Part shown: positions 1 through 14,430 of the stretch, piece after piece | Numbering within the stretch: the first letter of the stretch is position 1 | Layout: every line of letters begins with the position of its first letter | Assembly: GCA_009741485.1 (NCBI GenBank) | Contig: CM019220.1 | Location: forward strand, 32,325,832-32,389,831 | Direction of reading: 5' to 3' | DNA: 64,000 bases | Origin: Malurus cyaneus samueli | Lineage: Eukaryota; Chordata; Aves; Passeriformes; Maluridae | Notes under the pieces: generated by a model | Seen by the model: the letters and a program-made list of their open reading frames with translations, nothing else | Told to the model about the DNA's origin: nothing | Databases searched by the model: none | Program-made: the position numbers and the translations under genes

Positions 1-796
1 AGCACCAGTTAATCCCAGTGCAGGGTCTCTGGCACTGACACTCTGCACAGTGACACAAATGTGTGCAGCTGGAACACAGTGCTGGGAGGCTTCTGCAAGT
101 TTCCTGAAGAATTCCTGGTTCCACATGCTCCTGACTCCTCCTGCAGGCAATAGAGCTCCTCAATACACAGCAAATGTGCACCTTTCCCGAAGGTTTATGC
201 CTTATTACAGACTTCCTTCAGGAATGGAAGGCTCAGCAAAGAGACTAAATGAGTACTGCTGTATCTCCCTGAGTCTATGGGGTATCCAACCAGTGCTTTC
301 CCTGGGTTCATGAGTTATCCCAGGGGCTGTCCTGCTTTTGGCACACAGCAGGGAAGCACACTAGGTGGCTTTTCCCATTGTCTCCTGCACAGAGTGATGA
401 GTAGGGGTTCTTGTGCACTTGAAGAAAATCCATAGCTTTGGAAAGAGGGATAAACATTCACTGTTTCCCAGGACAAGATGCATTTTATGGTGCATGATTC
501 CTGACTGCCTTTCGTTGCAGGCAGAAGCTCTCCCTGTCCTTGCTCCAGCCAATCCAGAATTTGTGCTGGTGTAGTCACTGCTAAGTTCAGACCCAATTTG
601 TGTGTCCAGCTGTGGGACAGGCAGTCTGGGGCTCCCCAGGTGCTGGCAAGCAGGGACAGGATAAAAAGCAGTCCATCTTAACACCCCAGATGGCATCATG
701 GTGGCCTGGGAAGGTAAGTCACATGAACCTCACCAAGCTACCCTGTGAAGAACTGGACTACTTTTGGGGTATTACAGACCTCATGCTATGCAAAAT
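1..796. other. Non-coding sequence, nothing recognised
   Basis: No gene, RNA or repeat family is recognisable here. Open frames on both strands reach only about 112 codons (361-699, minus) and overlap one another in conflicting frames, without a recognisable domain. They are most simply explained by chance. Confidence 0.6.
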
Positions 797-840
797 TAAA
801 AAAAAAAAAAAAAAAACAAACAAAAAAAAAACAACAAAAA
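797..840. repeat. A-rich simple repeat
   Basis: A run of about 20 A residues is followed by A-tracts interrupted by single C residues. It could be the tail of an old retroposed copy on the plus strand, since ATTAAA abuts the run. No source gene or target-site duplication was recognised. Confidence 0.85.
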
Positions 841-3800
841 CCCTCCAAAACTCAACCAACCTCCCTTTTCCATCCAAATAAAAATATCCACCTGCTTGTC
901 AAAACAGCAAGGGCTAAGGTCTCCATGTAGTGGCAACTGTCTCCTGAATGAATGTGTGATCCTCTGCTAGCCCTCTGCCACCACTGGGAGTATCTCCAAG
1001 GTTTCAGGCTCTTCTAGGAGTGTGCTAGATTAATTGGTTTGGGAAATGGCACTACATATTTTGATATGCCCCACCAAAGCTCTGAGTGAGCTACAGTGGC
1101 ATCCTGGGGATTCATATGACTCAAATAAATGAATTTTTAAAACCAAGCACAGCAAAACACTGAAGGTGGTTAAAAGCTGCTGTGTCAAAACTGAAAAAGC
1201 CTTAATGGTCTGGGGACACCCCCTTTTGTGCATGAATTTGCCCCATCAGTTTTTAGCAGCCACTTCCCTAACAGACCTCAGATTTTGCCAGCTGTCTCCC
1301 AATCACATGGGCAGAGATGTTTTTCTTGCCCAAAATAGTTAAGCCATCAAATAGCTCTGTACTTACAAGGCCAACTCGTCCTGACCTTCCTGGCTAGACC
1401 AACTCCTGTTACATTAACCTCTGACCTCAAGTCTCCTTAATAGCAATATTCCTGGGCACTGTGATTTCCCTCCCACTGTGTTGGCTCAGGGATATATTTA
1501 CTATCTTGGCCTCAGAATTTATTTTTCAACAGAAGTGGCAGGGACCACCCTATTCCACCCCCTCCTCATGCAGCACAAGTGAAGTAATTCTCAAGGTATT
1601 ATTTTACCAGAACAAATGTGCTTCAGAGTCTCCTTAGCTTTGTATGAAGCCCTGACTTCCTATCAAAATCAAACAGGGACCTGGTCAGATTTGAGATGGA
1701 TATAAACAAGAAATGGGAGCCCATAATTGGTGATGGAAATCAGATAAGCCCCTTTAAAATACAACCATTGATAGAGCAATGGGAACTCAAATTACCTTTG
1801 ATTAAGTCTCTTAAGAAAATAAAGTGAGGGGGAGGGAAAGGAGGGGTCTGACTTAGTAAAATTACCCTCGTGGATAAAATCACTGGGACAGGAGTGGGTG
1901 GGAGATGGGTGTAGCTTGTCAAACTTCCCAGGCTGGATGCAGCAGGACTGGAGCCAAGGAGAAATTCCTCACCCACCATCAGCCTTGTCAGTCCATGTGA
2001 TAGGGGCTCCCACTGAATGAGCCGTGATAGGCATTTCATCTCCAATGCTCTGAGACAGAGACTGTGCAGAGGTTTTGCCCAGAAACTCAGTTGAAATCAG
2101 ATTGGAACACACAATACCAGCTTTCTGCAGGCTCCTTTAACTAGGGTGTTTGTCTCATTGCTTCCACATCTGAGTAAACCAAATTAATTGAAAACTGGAC
2201 CATGAGGACTGAGGAACTCACTTGATGACCTCAGGGTGAATCACCTATGGATTTGAGTGTAAGCCTGCCTGGTGCATCTCTGAACAGGAGAAAAAACACA
2301 TTTTGTCTGGAGATCTGGCTCACCTCTTCAGTTAATCTGATTTTCTCACCATTTAATTATAGTTAACCGTAGTGCTGAGGGACTTGTAGATACTTTGTCC
2401 AACTGGGAACAAAATTAAATTTTTGGATGTATATCAGGCAGGCGAAAAAGAATGACTTCCGCAGTGAAACCAAAATAAGCAAAAAGAAGGAACTTCCTCT
2501 GTATGGTACACTATTTTTCAGTAGCCCTTTTTCCATTTCTGTGGCTTGCTCTCTCTTCCAGCCTCTCCCCACCCCATGACAGGGAACCAGGGAGGGGCAG
2601 GCACCAGGAGGAAGCAGCTCTTGTGAGAGAAAAAAAGGGCTGAGCATGAGCACAGGGCAGAAACTGCGCTTGGGTTTATTTTCATTTAAGCAGCACTGAG
2701 TCTCTGTTGACATAAGCACCTTGTGCAGCCAGCCAGGCTGTCCCTGGAGATTCCTGGGGACAGCCCTCCCAAGAGGGTGCCCATGGCTGTCCCTGAGCCC
2801 AGGCATGGCAGGGTGGCCGGTGACAATGCAGCACACTGGCACAATGAAGGGACACACGCTGTGTTAGATATCAAAAGCTGGCTCTCACACAGTACGCCTG
2901 GCTCTGAACACAATCCAAAACCACGTCCTCAATCCACCATGCTGAAGGTCACCCCCCAGCCTGTCACCTCACCCCTATCCACAGGCCAGGCTGCTGCCAC
3001 ACTCCTGAGTTTTGGATCAGGCAGAGCAGCTCAGGACAGGTACAATTACTGAGCCACTGTGAGGAATATCTTCAGATTAATTACAGACCAAACCCCTGTT
3101 TGCGGGTCAGTACTCTGTCAGGATAAATAAGCATTTTCACACAGTGTTACATTTCTCTATTTCTTTTGGCTGATAATATTGGATACTGCCCAAGTCTGTC
3201 CCTAATGACCACAATAATCATTCTTATCTGGACTCTAATCAGTGTCATATGCAACCTTATCACGCACACCTCTTTGTAAACACCCAGTGCTTAAACAAGT
3301 GTAAGGTCACAAGGAACTCTAATATTTTAAGCAAGTTCGTGAAATACAAACAACCCATTTTTTTGGAGAATGTTTAAAATTAAAACTTCTGATTCTGGAA
3401 AACTGAATATTTGGGGGCTATTGGATTGAAATACAGCTGCACACAAAGCTCATCTTTATAGAGATGGATGAGTCCCTCTGTGCAGATAAAATCCAGATTT
3501 AAAATATTTCTTTTAATTGTTATTGTCTTTGTGCTCAAGGACCGATTGTGGGAAAAATGCCATTCTCTGACCATAAAAATAAAAAGAAAATATAATAAAG
3601 CAGTAATTGGTCAATGATAGTTGAACTAATGACTTTACAGTGCCAGTCAAACACATATAATAACTGCTCTTTGGACTCTTTATGAAGGTACACTACTATT
3701 TCATAAGACTAATCCAGCATAATAAATTCTTCATTTTATATCAGTTTCCACCATTATCACATAAGCCTTGTGACAAATTGGGTACATTATTAAAGTTTCC

Positions 3801-5900
3801 TAATGTAGACAACAAGAGATGATAAAAATGAAGGGTTATCTCCACAGAAAGCAGGTCAGATGCAAGTTGTCACCAAGATGGCAATTGTTTTAAAATCGAA
3901 CTGACTTTGGAAGTGTTGGGTGCTATTATCTGCCACTCCTCCTGTGGAAGGAGGCAGAGAGATCCCATCAAGTTCCAGGGACCTGCAGAGGTGAGGGGAG
4001 GAGGGAGGGAGCTCATCTGTGCCCCTGCTCGGCCTCCCACCAGCACAAAAGCTGAATTCATCCATAGCCATCTTCCTGGGGACAGGGAAAACCTTGGAAA
4101 CGTATCAGGAGAAGGCTACAATTTAATTTGCAATGTTAGGATAGACTCCTCTGACAATTCTCCATCCTGGTTGTGCCTGCTCCCTGTCCCAGTTCTGCTC
4201 TGTGGGATGTGCCAAAGGAGCTGCTGTCCCAGTCCAGTGAAATTGCACCACGTCCTTTTTGAGACTTCACAGTGTTTGTCAAGCATGCTAATAAAGTTCT
4301 CAGTAATTGTCTATGAAACACCACCACAAAGGAAGGCATTTGCTCTGCTCAGCAGCTTTCAGTCCTTTCTAGCTAGGGGCCATCTCTGCCCTCCAACTCG
4401 ATAGCATTTTTGGCCCATGATGGCAATGACTGGCCAAAGCAGAGTGACAGAATGATTCTGCTATAAACTCTGTGCAGTGCCACAGGCTAACTTTAGTGTG
4501 ACCCTTGGCATTAGGATATTACCCAGAAAGAGGGGCCAGCTCCCCAGCACAGGCTCTGCTACAATGAGAAGCACCAGGAGGTGGAAGGCAAGCAGACCTT
4601 GAATGAGAGGTGAACTGAAACCCAAGCAGGCCCCTTGTATGCTGCAAATTACCCTCAAAAATTAGTAAGAATCATCAAATGGAGATAAAACAAAACGATG
4701 ATAGAATGTGCTCCTGTGTCAGCGAAATCTCTACAGCACCAAATTGCACCATCCACTTTGTACATCCACATAAAATGCATAATGAAATAAATTAACAGGA
4801 TTCCTTGGGTCACGGGTAAAGTACTGAAAAAATTTTACTCCCTCATGCTGTTAACAATGAAGGACTTACAGCCCAGGTTGCAATCACATCTCCAGTGGAA
4901 GGGATGAAGAAAAAGGCTGAAAAACCTGAAGAACTGGTAGCTGGTCAGGGCAGGGGCAGGACAGCTGCACACACAGAGAGCTGTGCCAGGAAACGGAGGA
5001 GAGTCTTTGTAGTTAAGCTTTTGTCCACTATATGTTACCTTGAAGAACACACCAAGATCACCAAGTGAAAAATATGTCTTAGCCATGGAGCTCTGAAAGG
5101 ATACATTTTGGCTTTCCTCTGTATCAGTGACTTATCTACATACATTATCCAAATGAGGTCTGGGTACATGTTAAACCACTAGAATCAGCCCAGATTGTAA
5201 AAGACAAAGCCTTACAGACTTGAAACACACTTGAAAGACAAGATTAGAAGTTACAGCTTTGGCTGTCAGGCCACAGCACAAAGCTCCTCACACGTGACCT
5301 TGACCCGCAGCTTCTGGAGAGGAGAGAGACTTTCTAAACCCTCAGCCTCTGCAGGACCAAAAATAACTGCCCAGTTTCTGAACTGGAATTCAGTAATTTC
5401 ATCCTAAACTGCCATCAGACAGCAATGCTATTTGGACACAGTGGATGTGGGTAGCACCCAGGAAGGCACTGCAGCCTTGAACTGTGCTGTGCCCACCACG
5501 GTCAGAGGCTGCCCACTGGCATTTTAAATGACCAACACTTACTGCTACTGATCAAAATTTATATTTGCTCTGTGCAGGCAGCAGTCTCAAGCATCAAAGC
5601 TTCTGTTTCAACACTGTGCCAAAAGCCATAAAGATTAAAGCTTGACCAAGCATTGATTCAGCACTAAAGCAGAAGCCTGGACTCTAGAGACTACTGAATA
5701 GCTGGATTAAATAAACATTTTAAAAATACCTCTAGCACTGCTAATAAAAACTGGGGCTAAAGAAATGCATAGATGAACCTTTGTTTGCTGAGTAGAGTTT
5801 CTATTTTCTTATTTAATAACTATATTCACAATGGGACTTTTTAAAAATAACTATAAAAATAAAAACATTCCCAGTGAGATCCAGCTGCTAAACACAGGTA
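841..5900. other. Non-coding sequence, nothing recognised
   Basis: Unique-looking sequence. The stretch around 2,530-3,060 is richer in G+C than its surroundings and therefore carries longer chance frames (164 codons on minus at 2,363-2,857). A second such frame (165 codons, plus) is at 3,907-4,404. Neither translation resembles a protein family I know, and each overlaps rival frames on the other strand. A short purine-rich G/A stretch is at about 3,992-4,010. No RNA gene or mobile element was recognised. Confidence 0.55.
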
Positions 5901-8900
5901 TTTTAAAACACAGGTAGAATTAATTCTATTTGATGCTTGCTAACAGGGTTCAAGGGTCCTGCTAACACTTCCTGTGTCTTTTACAGGGAGGAAAGACAAA
6001 GCAGTGAAATAGCTGAGGTAGAGACATGAGTGTGAGTTACAGCAGCATCCATGGCAGCGAGCACAGCTTCAGTGTTTCCAAGGCTCAAAGGACCAAACAA
6101 AACTCAAACATATTTCCCGTGACAAATCCATCTGAGCTGCTTATCAGGCAGTGGTTAGCTGTGGTGCAGTGCCATACCGAAGAGTTTGAGCTGCCATGGG
6201 GCACATGGCCTCTGCCTGCTCCTTATCTCAGCACAGCCCCATCACCAACACATCTCCACAAGCAGAAAGACCAGACACAGAGCTGGAAATGCCCTCAACA
6301 TCATCCTTGGTTTAACTACCCTCTTAAACCTGCTATCCTAGAGCCATGTTATTCCCTGGAAACAAAAAATCAGTTAATGGATAGCATTTAAAGCTCTGGA
6401 ACCAATTCTACTGGGAGTAAAAGTACAGCAGAGAAGGCAGTGCGTGTTCCTGTGGACTTACACTGGGGTTTGAAAAATTTCCTTGAGGCGAACAAAAAAG
6501 ATCTCATCATTGTGCATGTGGTGGAGGAATATGAAGACCCTTGCAGGATCCCAGTGCTAGGACCAGGAAAGTACAGAGATAGCTTAGGGAAGCTTCTCTG
6601 AGAGGGCAGCTGGGATTGGGAGGGGGAGGGCAGCTGTACCCTGTGCTGCTGGGATCATCTGGCTGAGTAGCACGGTCTAGTCCATCTGGAAGAAATAACT
6701 AATTATACCCCACCTCTATTTATGTCTAATTTTAACAGCAAATTTCCTAGGATATAAAACATGATCTGTTAGCAGTCAGACTCAGTGCTAACGAATGTCA
6801 ATGAGCACTGTGTTACCCCAGTGCTAAATGATTTTGAACATCTCCATTCAGTGCTTTGGATTTCGAGAACAAATCAAATAAGATCTTCTTGGCTGGGCCA
6901 TTTCACAAAGATAGGCATGTTTTGAAATCTTTCTCGGGATTTTCCCATCTTTCTAAAAACACCATTAAACACCAACAGACTGAAAAAAACCCCGCAGATA
7001 TCTGACTGAAACAAGTTGTAGCTTGAGAAGAGTGAAAACCAAGTATGAGGCTGGGCCACAGAGGCTCTCTCACAGCTCCAGCACAGACAGGAAGGATAAA
7101 TAATGGTGTGAACTAATGCACAACCAAAGAGAGCTGCCCAAAAAACCCAAGTTTCTTTTAGAAGTTGCTTTACCTAATAAACCAGTTGACCTGATTCTTC
7201 TTCTCATAATATTTATTTCATTGATGAAAACCACTCGGTGTCCCTTGCTTAATAATCCTTAGAGATTCCTTGTGCTGTACTGCAAGTGCCACCTTGGGGT
7301 GTGGATCATTCTTCTCATCTGTGAGGCTGTAATGGGGCTGAGAGCTGACAGAATTTACCTAAAATACTTCCACTCCAACATTACTTCTTTCCATACTGTC
7401 TTCCTGATGGCAAATTGATTGAAATTCTTTCCTACTTTCTTTTATCATTTGATTTGGAAGCTTATTGGGCTTGAACAAGAGATCAGCAAAGAAAGTCAAT
7501 GGAAAGCATGCCAGAAGCAAATACGAGTAAGGCCACAAAGATGGAGTGTAGTTAAAAAGTGCTGGCTACTCCTGCCCTCATTAGTAAACAACTGGGTTAT
7601 TTAGAGCCCAAACATACTGCAAATTGGGGAGGGGCTGCAATGAAGGCCCTGTGAAGAGGAAATTACAGTAATCAAGTCTTGTGGTCAAAAAGTCCAAGGC
7701 TGCTCCTTGTAGTTCCCTGTGGGATACAAAAGGGCTCACCACAGCCTACGCAAATGTCACCAAAAAATCCCCTACAAAACATCAAAAAATGCCCAAACCT
7801 TTTGATACCACATTAACACACAGCAAATCTCCAGAAAAAAAAATGGGATCAAAAGACTAGTTAAGGTTGCCAGGTCAATGAACCACCTCTGTGCTTCCCT
7901 TCTCACCAGGCAAGGGAACTGTGGAAGGAGTGGATTGCTTCTACAATATTCCTAGCCCATGCAGGACTCCTTGGGCTGAAGAGAAATATGCTCCAACATT
8001 TCCTGCACCTTAAATCTTCTAGAGTATCCTCACATTGTCCACAGTTCAAAAAATACTGTTGTAGAACAGTCTAGAGTCACAAAATCTGTCTTCTGCTTCT
8101 AAGTGACCCATCTAGCTTCACACGTATTGTTTCTTTTTTGACTTTCTCCTAGGTGCTGCATTCAGACACTTCAATGGCACACGTGGATATCCTCAGGCCC
8201 CTTATCTTCCAAAGAGCAGGAGCCAGAGCTGGAGTCAGCAGAGCCTGCTACTCATAAATTCAGCTCTTGGTAGTGAGTGGTTAAAAAGAGCACTTGGCTG
8301 CCTTGGTTAACAGCAATTGGAGACCCTTTTCAGGATGAAATCCCTGCACTTGGGAACTCCTAGGGTACACACTTTGGGTTGCAGAATAACCTGGTTTTGG
8401 TCAAATAAGCAAATGAGGAAACATATTTGAAAAGTGAAGGCGTAGGGTCAGCCCATAGCAGAAAATCCTTTTCCTACATTAAACCTTAACGACGATTTGG
8501 AGCACAAATATCACAGAGAGGATATTTACTCCTGGTCGTGTATCTCTTCTTTGCCTCCCTCAAATGATATGTAAGATTTCTTCTAATACACCTTTCAAAT
8601 CCCACAAGGCAGTAAAACAGAGTATCTCACTGCTGAAACCCCACAGTAAAAGCATTCCTGTTCTCAAAATATACTCTCCCGTTTCTCAAAGTTCTAAGAT
8701 GCTTGTCACAGAGATGTCACTGCTTGTCACTCACAGCAGAAAATCCTGACCGAGAACTTCCTTCACATCTACGAGAGCAGTATGGCTGCAGGGAGAAATG
8801 CACGGACAAAGCTGTGCAAGAGAAGTGAACTACACCATGAAAGAGTGAAGCAAAATCCATGGGAGCTGCTGCAGCTCAGACCACAAGGCTGAAGAGCACA

Positions 8901-11900
8901 CACAGGGGCCCTGAAAAGAGCAAAGATCAAAATTACAAAATAAGCCCCCTGGGGCACATGGTTGGCTACGTTGTCTGTTTGAATAAGCTTAAATTCTTTA
9001 CTTCAGTAGAAGGAGGCACCTTCTGCCATTATTTAAAAGCATTTCATCCTAAGGGGTGAATTTCTCAGGCCGTGGAGTCTGGAACGCAAGCATGTGGCAC
9101 CTCAAAAAACAAAAATTCAGGCAGTTTGCTTCTCTGCCCAAGCCTCTGCAGCCCCATGCCTGAGCTCACAGCAGCCACATCCCTGTGCAGACAGGTCTGT
9201 GCTGAAGTCATGCTTTATATGAGAAGAAGACAGAAAACATTAGAAAATATTTTCTGATAAACTTTTTCTCGTTTGGCTGTTGTAAAACTACCACGTATTT
9301 TCACAGCTGAGCTGTGCTGTGTCTCCCTTTAACTTGGATTTTATTACTGTAGAAGTATCTGGGTGTTGTAATTTGTCAGTGAAACCCTTCAGGGCTCTGT
9401 TCTTCTGAATGGAGACTGCCATTATTAAACCAAATTTTCTTGCCTGACACAAAACTGACACATTTGGGCATTTTTAAATCACTGAGAGCATCTCCCTGCG
9501 CAAGTACCAAGCACCTCTATGCTTCAGGGACTTTCTGCTTCAGGGAAAGAGTGCAGACAAAGGCACCTTTTTCCCTGTCTGCCCCTGCAGCACAGCCCAG
9601 AATTCAGTTTCTGCAGGAATCTGGGGGATGATGCTGCCCTACAGCAAGAAGCGTGCCATAGCAGGGGAAAAAACCATGTGAAAGCAGAGCTAAACCTTTG
9701 TGGCAATAATCTCTGGGTATTATCCCAGTGCCAAAGGCCCCAGGAAGCTCTCAGCTCTCCCTGCAGCAGGCAGCACACTCCTTGTCTCCAATGGTGGGAG
9801 ATGCCAGAAAAGCAAGGGAAGCTGTCTGCACTCGCCTGGCTGTCCCCAGCAGCTACCTCCAAAATACTTCAAAATCTATTCCATTTCCATTGGAAACCCT
9901 CTAAACATAACTCCCCAGAGCAGGGAGAAACCAGTTTCTTTTTAAAACGGAAATGTCACAATACTTCTGACTTGAAGAAAAAAAACAACAAAAAAAATTA
10001 CCATCAGATATGTTTGTGCAGCAAACTCATTATTCCCCTTTTATAAAGCCACAAAAGATATAAAATATAGAACATCCAAGGACCACATCAAAAGAATGCC
10101 TGGATCTGTTAAAATATAAAGAAGGCCCTACCAGCCAAGGGCAAAAGTTTAGCAACAATAAAAGTGTCTTTAGGGTTTTTTTTTTAAATGCATAGAGAGA
10201 GGAAAAGAGTTTGTGGTCATGTTTTCCAGCTTTATGTATATTTGTCTATCATTTTAATATAAACAGGGTGTATTTATAAAGCCTGAAGAAATGGGAAACA
10301 GATTCACTAGTTTCTAAATGCCAAGAAGTCTCTTCAAAGATGATAAGCAATTAAAGAGGAAAGTCAATCAAACTTTTATGACACTTCTGACCAAGGGTTT
10401 TATTTTTATTGCACAAAATCCAATGTGACAACAGATACATACAGTAGCTGCACCCACCCGTCCTTCTGTTGTGAGGGGCCTGCCAGCATTCCCAGTAAAA
10501 TCCCACTTCTGAAAGGAAAACAATGCTTGAATTCACGTACCCTTTGACAGAAGAGCTCTCGGCGCTTCTGAATACACTAATACACACAGGAAAGCACATA
10601 TAGAAATGGATACACATGTCAATTGCCATATGCATCCACAAATACTCCCTTAGAGCAATTCTCTACACAGCCCCTGAGGAAACAGGATCTGTTTTCTACA
10701 GCAAATACTCAGGGGAGTCCAGAAATCCTTCAGTAGCCCTGAAAAAAATTAAGCAGAAATGGAATAAAGTAGGAAAACAGACAATGCAGCTGGTGCGTGA
10801 TTTTGCACCAGCCCCAAATACTCAGCTTGCACAGTGGTACAGACAATTTTATATTGACAAGGCAGAACTTCAGTTGTCAGGTTTTGACAGGCCATTTTGG
10901 TAGTGAAGAAGGTTTGGCTTTTTCCTGGGAGAGGGGGAAGGGGGAGAGGAATGAAGGTGCTAATTAAAGACATTGTGCATATTATGTGCCCATGGAAAGA
11001 GACTCAGAAAGTCTCATTAATGGCACTTTAGATAAAGGATGTCCAAAAATACAATGCAGTGGACACAACTGTGTATTGTAGAGAAGAGGGATGCTGCATA
11101 CTTCAATATGTATGGTTCCTATCTGAAATAAACAGTTATAGAAATTTTGAGTGCAGTTCATGAAGAATGCTTTAGGAGTTATGAGTTATAAGGCATTAAG
11201 TGACTGAAACCTATACTTCAAGTAGCCTGGAAACAAAAAGCAGATCAGGGCATAAGAAAATGAGTAAAGAGCTTTTTGACATAAAAAGATATTTTTTCTT
11301 ATTTTATTTTACTTCTAAAAAAAATGCCAACAAAAATCTTGTGATAACTCAGTTGCTGGTACTGACCTGGAGACCAGGGACAGTCCCATTGTACCATCTG
11401 TAGCTGTGATACAAATACACCTTTCCTGTATTTATCTGTTTTCTCTGAGGATAGTCCTTAGCTAGAAACCATCTCAAGGCACAGAAACACAGGTTCATAC
11501 CATGGTACAGAGGAGCTGGGGGAAAATTGGGGAAAATTAGGGAAAGGCTGCTTTCAGCTAGAATGTGCCAGACTCTACAAAGGAGGATGCTTCTGTACCA
11601 CAAGGGTCGATGGTTAAAATAGTCATTCTTGTGTCATTTCTCATCCCAGCCACAAACTGGATCATAGAAGATCAGGAAACACTCACTGAGGTGTTACTCA
11701 AGTGAGGCTCCAGAGAGCTGGCAGCTGGACCATCCCACAGCACAGCACAGCTCACCTTCCAGCTGGCTGAGCACAACCTGTCCTGCCTGCTCCCACAGCA
11801 CCACCACATCTTACTGCCTCCTGCCTTTGCAGGGAAAGTGAAATCAGGGTTTTCCAACCCTTTTTTAAAACAACATTTAAATGGGTCAGTTCTGAAGTAC

Positions 11901-12911
11901 TCACAGTGGCTTGGTTCACTGTGCAGTTATTTTTTTTCTCACCTCCTTCAGCTTGCTAGCTCTTGAGAGTTATCTGCCAGAATGCAAAACTTCTTTGCTC
12001 TTGCCATCATCACTTGGGGTGAGCGTTCTTCAGGGGCTGAAGTATTTACATTTTGTTCAGTTTTGGCATAGATGCCCTCAGCTCTATTTTATCCATCAGA
12101 TGAAATTCATCCTGATGTAAACCCAGAGCAAATCTCAAGCAGCTCTAGTAAATCACTGAAACTACTCCAAAATTATACAACACATAAGATTTGACCTTGA
12201 AAGTGCAACGGGCTTTCTTTCCAGACAAGCTAAACTCCAGTCCCTTCTCATTCTATCCATTAGGGCACCACCTGTGCCCTACCCACAAAAACCTGGCTAC
12301 TCAGAGCACTGAGCCTCTGGCACAGTTTGCTGGAGATGAACACACCAAAAAGGCAACAAACAATTGTAGCTGAGGAACACGGGGCAGGGGGTGTCTTTTG
12401 CTGTGCTGGTTTTATTGTGAGCTACAAGTGATTTGTTTGTTGGGGTTTTTTTCATGCGAGCTCACAGATCCCACTGCCCTAGAAGGGATTTGTGGACTGA
12501 AGAGCCCTCAGGAACAGCCAGGTTATCAAATAGCTCATGTCTCAGAGAACTCTTCAAGCCAGAGCATTTCTACTCCCTCCCTTGGTGCTAGGTTTGATTC
12601 AGGAAAACAGAATAAGTTAAATATAATGTGACATGAAAAGTACAGGGGGTATCAGCAATGAACTGATAAAGCAGGCTGTCTTTCCTCTTAAACACCAGGA
12701 GACTGCTCAACATTAGTCAAGCAGAATTAATAATTCACATTGAGTAATCTGGAAAATTAGATCTCCTTCTGACTATGCCTGCAAGCAGCTTACAATTTGG
12801 TTTTATTCATTATTCTTGGAAACATCTATGAATAATTTTTGGTCCACTTGAATTTCTGTGGGAAGCTAATTCAGAAAGGGGAATGAGCACAGCTTTGACC
12901 AATATAGTCCA
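5901..12911. other. Non-coding sequence, nothing recognised
   Basis: AT-rich unique-looking sequence. The longest frames are 121 codons at 6,026-6,391 (plus) and 175 codons at 9,519-10,046 (plus). The second ends in a lysine/asparagine-rich stretch made by A-tracts, which is typical of a random frame. The 9.5-9.9 kb part is locally richer in G+C. No domain, splice-framed exon, RNA or repeat family could be supported. Confidence 0.55.
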
Positions 12912-12923
12912 TTTTTTTTTTTT
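12912..12923. repeat. Poly(T) run
   Basis: Twelve consecutive T residues, followed a few bases later by a shorter T run. Simple low-complexity sequence. Confidence 0.8.
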
Positions 12924-14413
12924 GTTCATTTTTTTGCATGTAGTGGTCAGCTGACTATACTGTCAATGCTGAAATATTTGTTTGGCTCCTCAGCAACTGC
13001 TCCCTTTTTTCCACTGAGAAAAGAAGGTAATACTAAGAAGGTAAAACATGTAACATTTTCATATTTAGTCTGAAGTACCACAACAATACATACCTGTTTT
13101 CTATGCTTCTTTCAAGTTTCATTTAGCAGCAAGAGGAAGGTGGAAGAAGATAGAGGAAAAGTAATTTACTTTATTATAGCCACAGATTAAGAAATACTGG
13201 AGGAGGGAAAACTTCAGGCTGCACTTTTCTAGATTTTGTAAAAATCTCAACAAGCACATGCCAGAGATGGAGCACACATGATTGAGTCCATTTTCTTGAG
13301 AAGATCTCTCAAGGTCCTTCCTGCCCCACATTTCCAGGGTTTTAAAGCCCACCAGCATAAAAGTTCTGGATAATACAGAGCTGGTGGCAAATTGCTTCAT
13401 CCAACATTTTGATTTCTCTAATGAAAACCAGTACAACCAGTACTACAGATGGAATCAGCTGAATTCTGAACTTCCTTGCTTTTCTGGGATGAGTGAGACC
13501 ATAACAGTCCTTTAAACATTATTTTTTCTTTGTGGTTAAATTTTTTATATCATGCTTATCATCAGGGAGCTCCTAGAAATAATAGCAAACATGCATGCAT
13601 GAGGGTCACACAACTGGTAAAATGTTAATGTCATTTATTCTCTCTGGATTCTGCGGTTCTCCTGACCTAAGAAGTTTGTACTTCTGCAAACAACAATGAA
13701 GGAAGGTTTCTAGAAAGCTACTGATTATTCTAAAATAAGTAGGTTGTATATTTTTTCTTTAGCTGCAAAGACACAAAACTCTGGAGATGCTCAAAGACCG
13801 TCACCACCAGTCTGGAAATTAAAGTACCAGCTAATTTTCCCCTAAAATATTTGGCATTTCTACTGCTGAGCACCTTTTGGTTTCATGTCACTTGAAGCCC
13901 TCACCTCCTCAGGACCTTCACAGCTTCTTATTTATTTCTTTCATTTTAACATTTATTAACAGTCAGGATCTAACCTCATCTCTGGGCGTGCTTCTATTAA
14001 TACAACTAGACATGAAATTGGTTACAATTCCTCAAGGTTTAGTAAAATCTTGCACAGGAACATGAAGTGAACCAAACGAACATTTGACAATATTTGTGCT
14101 GTCCAAATTGAAATTAGGCACCTCTCTGCACAAGCAATGGGGAAGGCTGGGATCCACTGGATGGAAACATGAAGTGCCTAAACCAGAGAAAATGTCCTTT
14201 GAGGAAAGTCTCTACTTTCCTGAAGACTCATAAGAAATGTTTGAAGTCCGTCACGGGGAAACTCCCTAAAACCACACCTCCTCCCCAAGGTTTTCTGTGT
14301 AATTTCTTATTTACATCTTTGCTAAACAAATGGAAATGTAGGGGTCCATTTCTGAAGCCAAACAGTGCAAAGATCACAGTTCTCTTCCTATCCACATCCT
14401 TCTAATCCCTTTG
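12924..14413. other. Non-coding sequence, nothing firm
   Basis: Unique-looking AT-rich sequence. A short stretch at about 13,300-13,330 faintly recalls the 3' end of CR1 elements, but is too short to call. A 105-codon minus frame at 13,119-13,436 has no recognisable domain. Confidence 0.5.
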
Positions 14414-14430
14414 TTTTTTTTTTTTTTTTT
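14414..14430. repeat. Poly(T) run
   Basis: Seventeen consecutive T residues. It could be the reversed poly(A) tail of a minus-strand retroposed sequence, but no source or target-site duplication was recognised. Confidence 0.85.

Noticed and set aside
797..840. A-rich run as tail of a processed pseudogene
   Set aside because: No coding similarity was seen in the upstream sequence and no target-site duplication was found. Simple repeat expansion is sufficient.
9519..10046. 175-codon plus-strand frame
   Set aside because: It overlaps rival frames on both strands, ends in A-tract-encoded Lys/Asn runs, and has no recognisable domain.
13281..13331. Stretch resembling the CR1 3' end (GATCTCTCAAGGTCCTTCC)
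   Set aside because: The match is only about 20 bases. No CR1 body can be seen to its left, and no ATTCTATGA-type terminal repeat follows.
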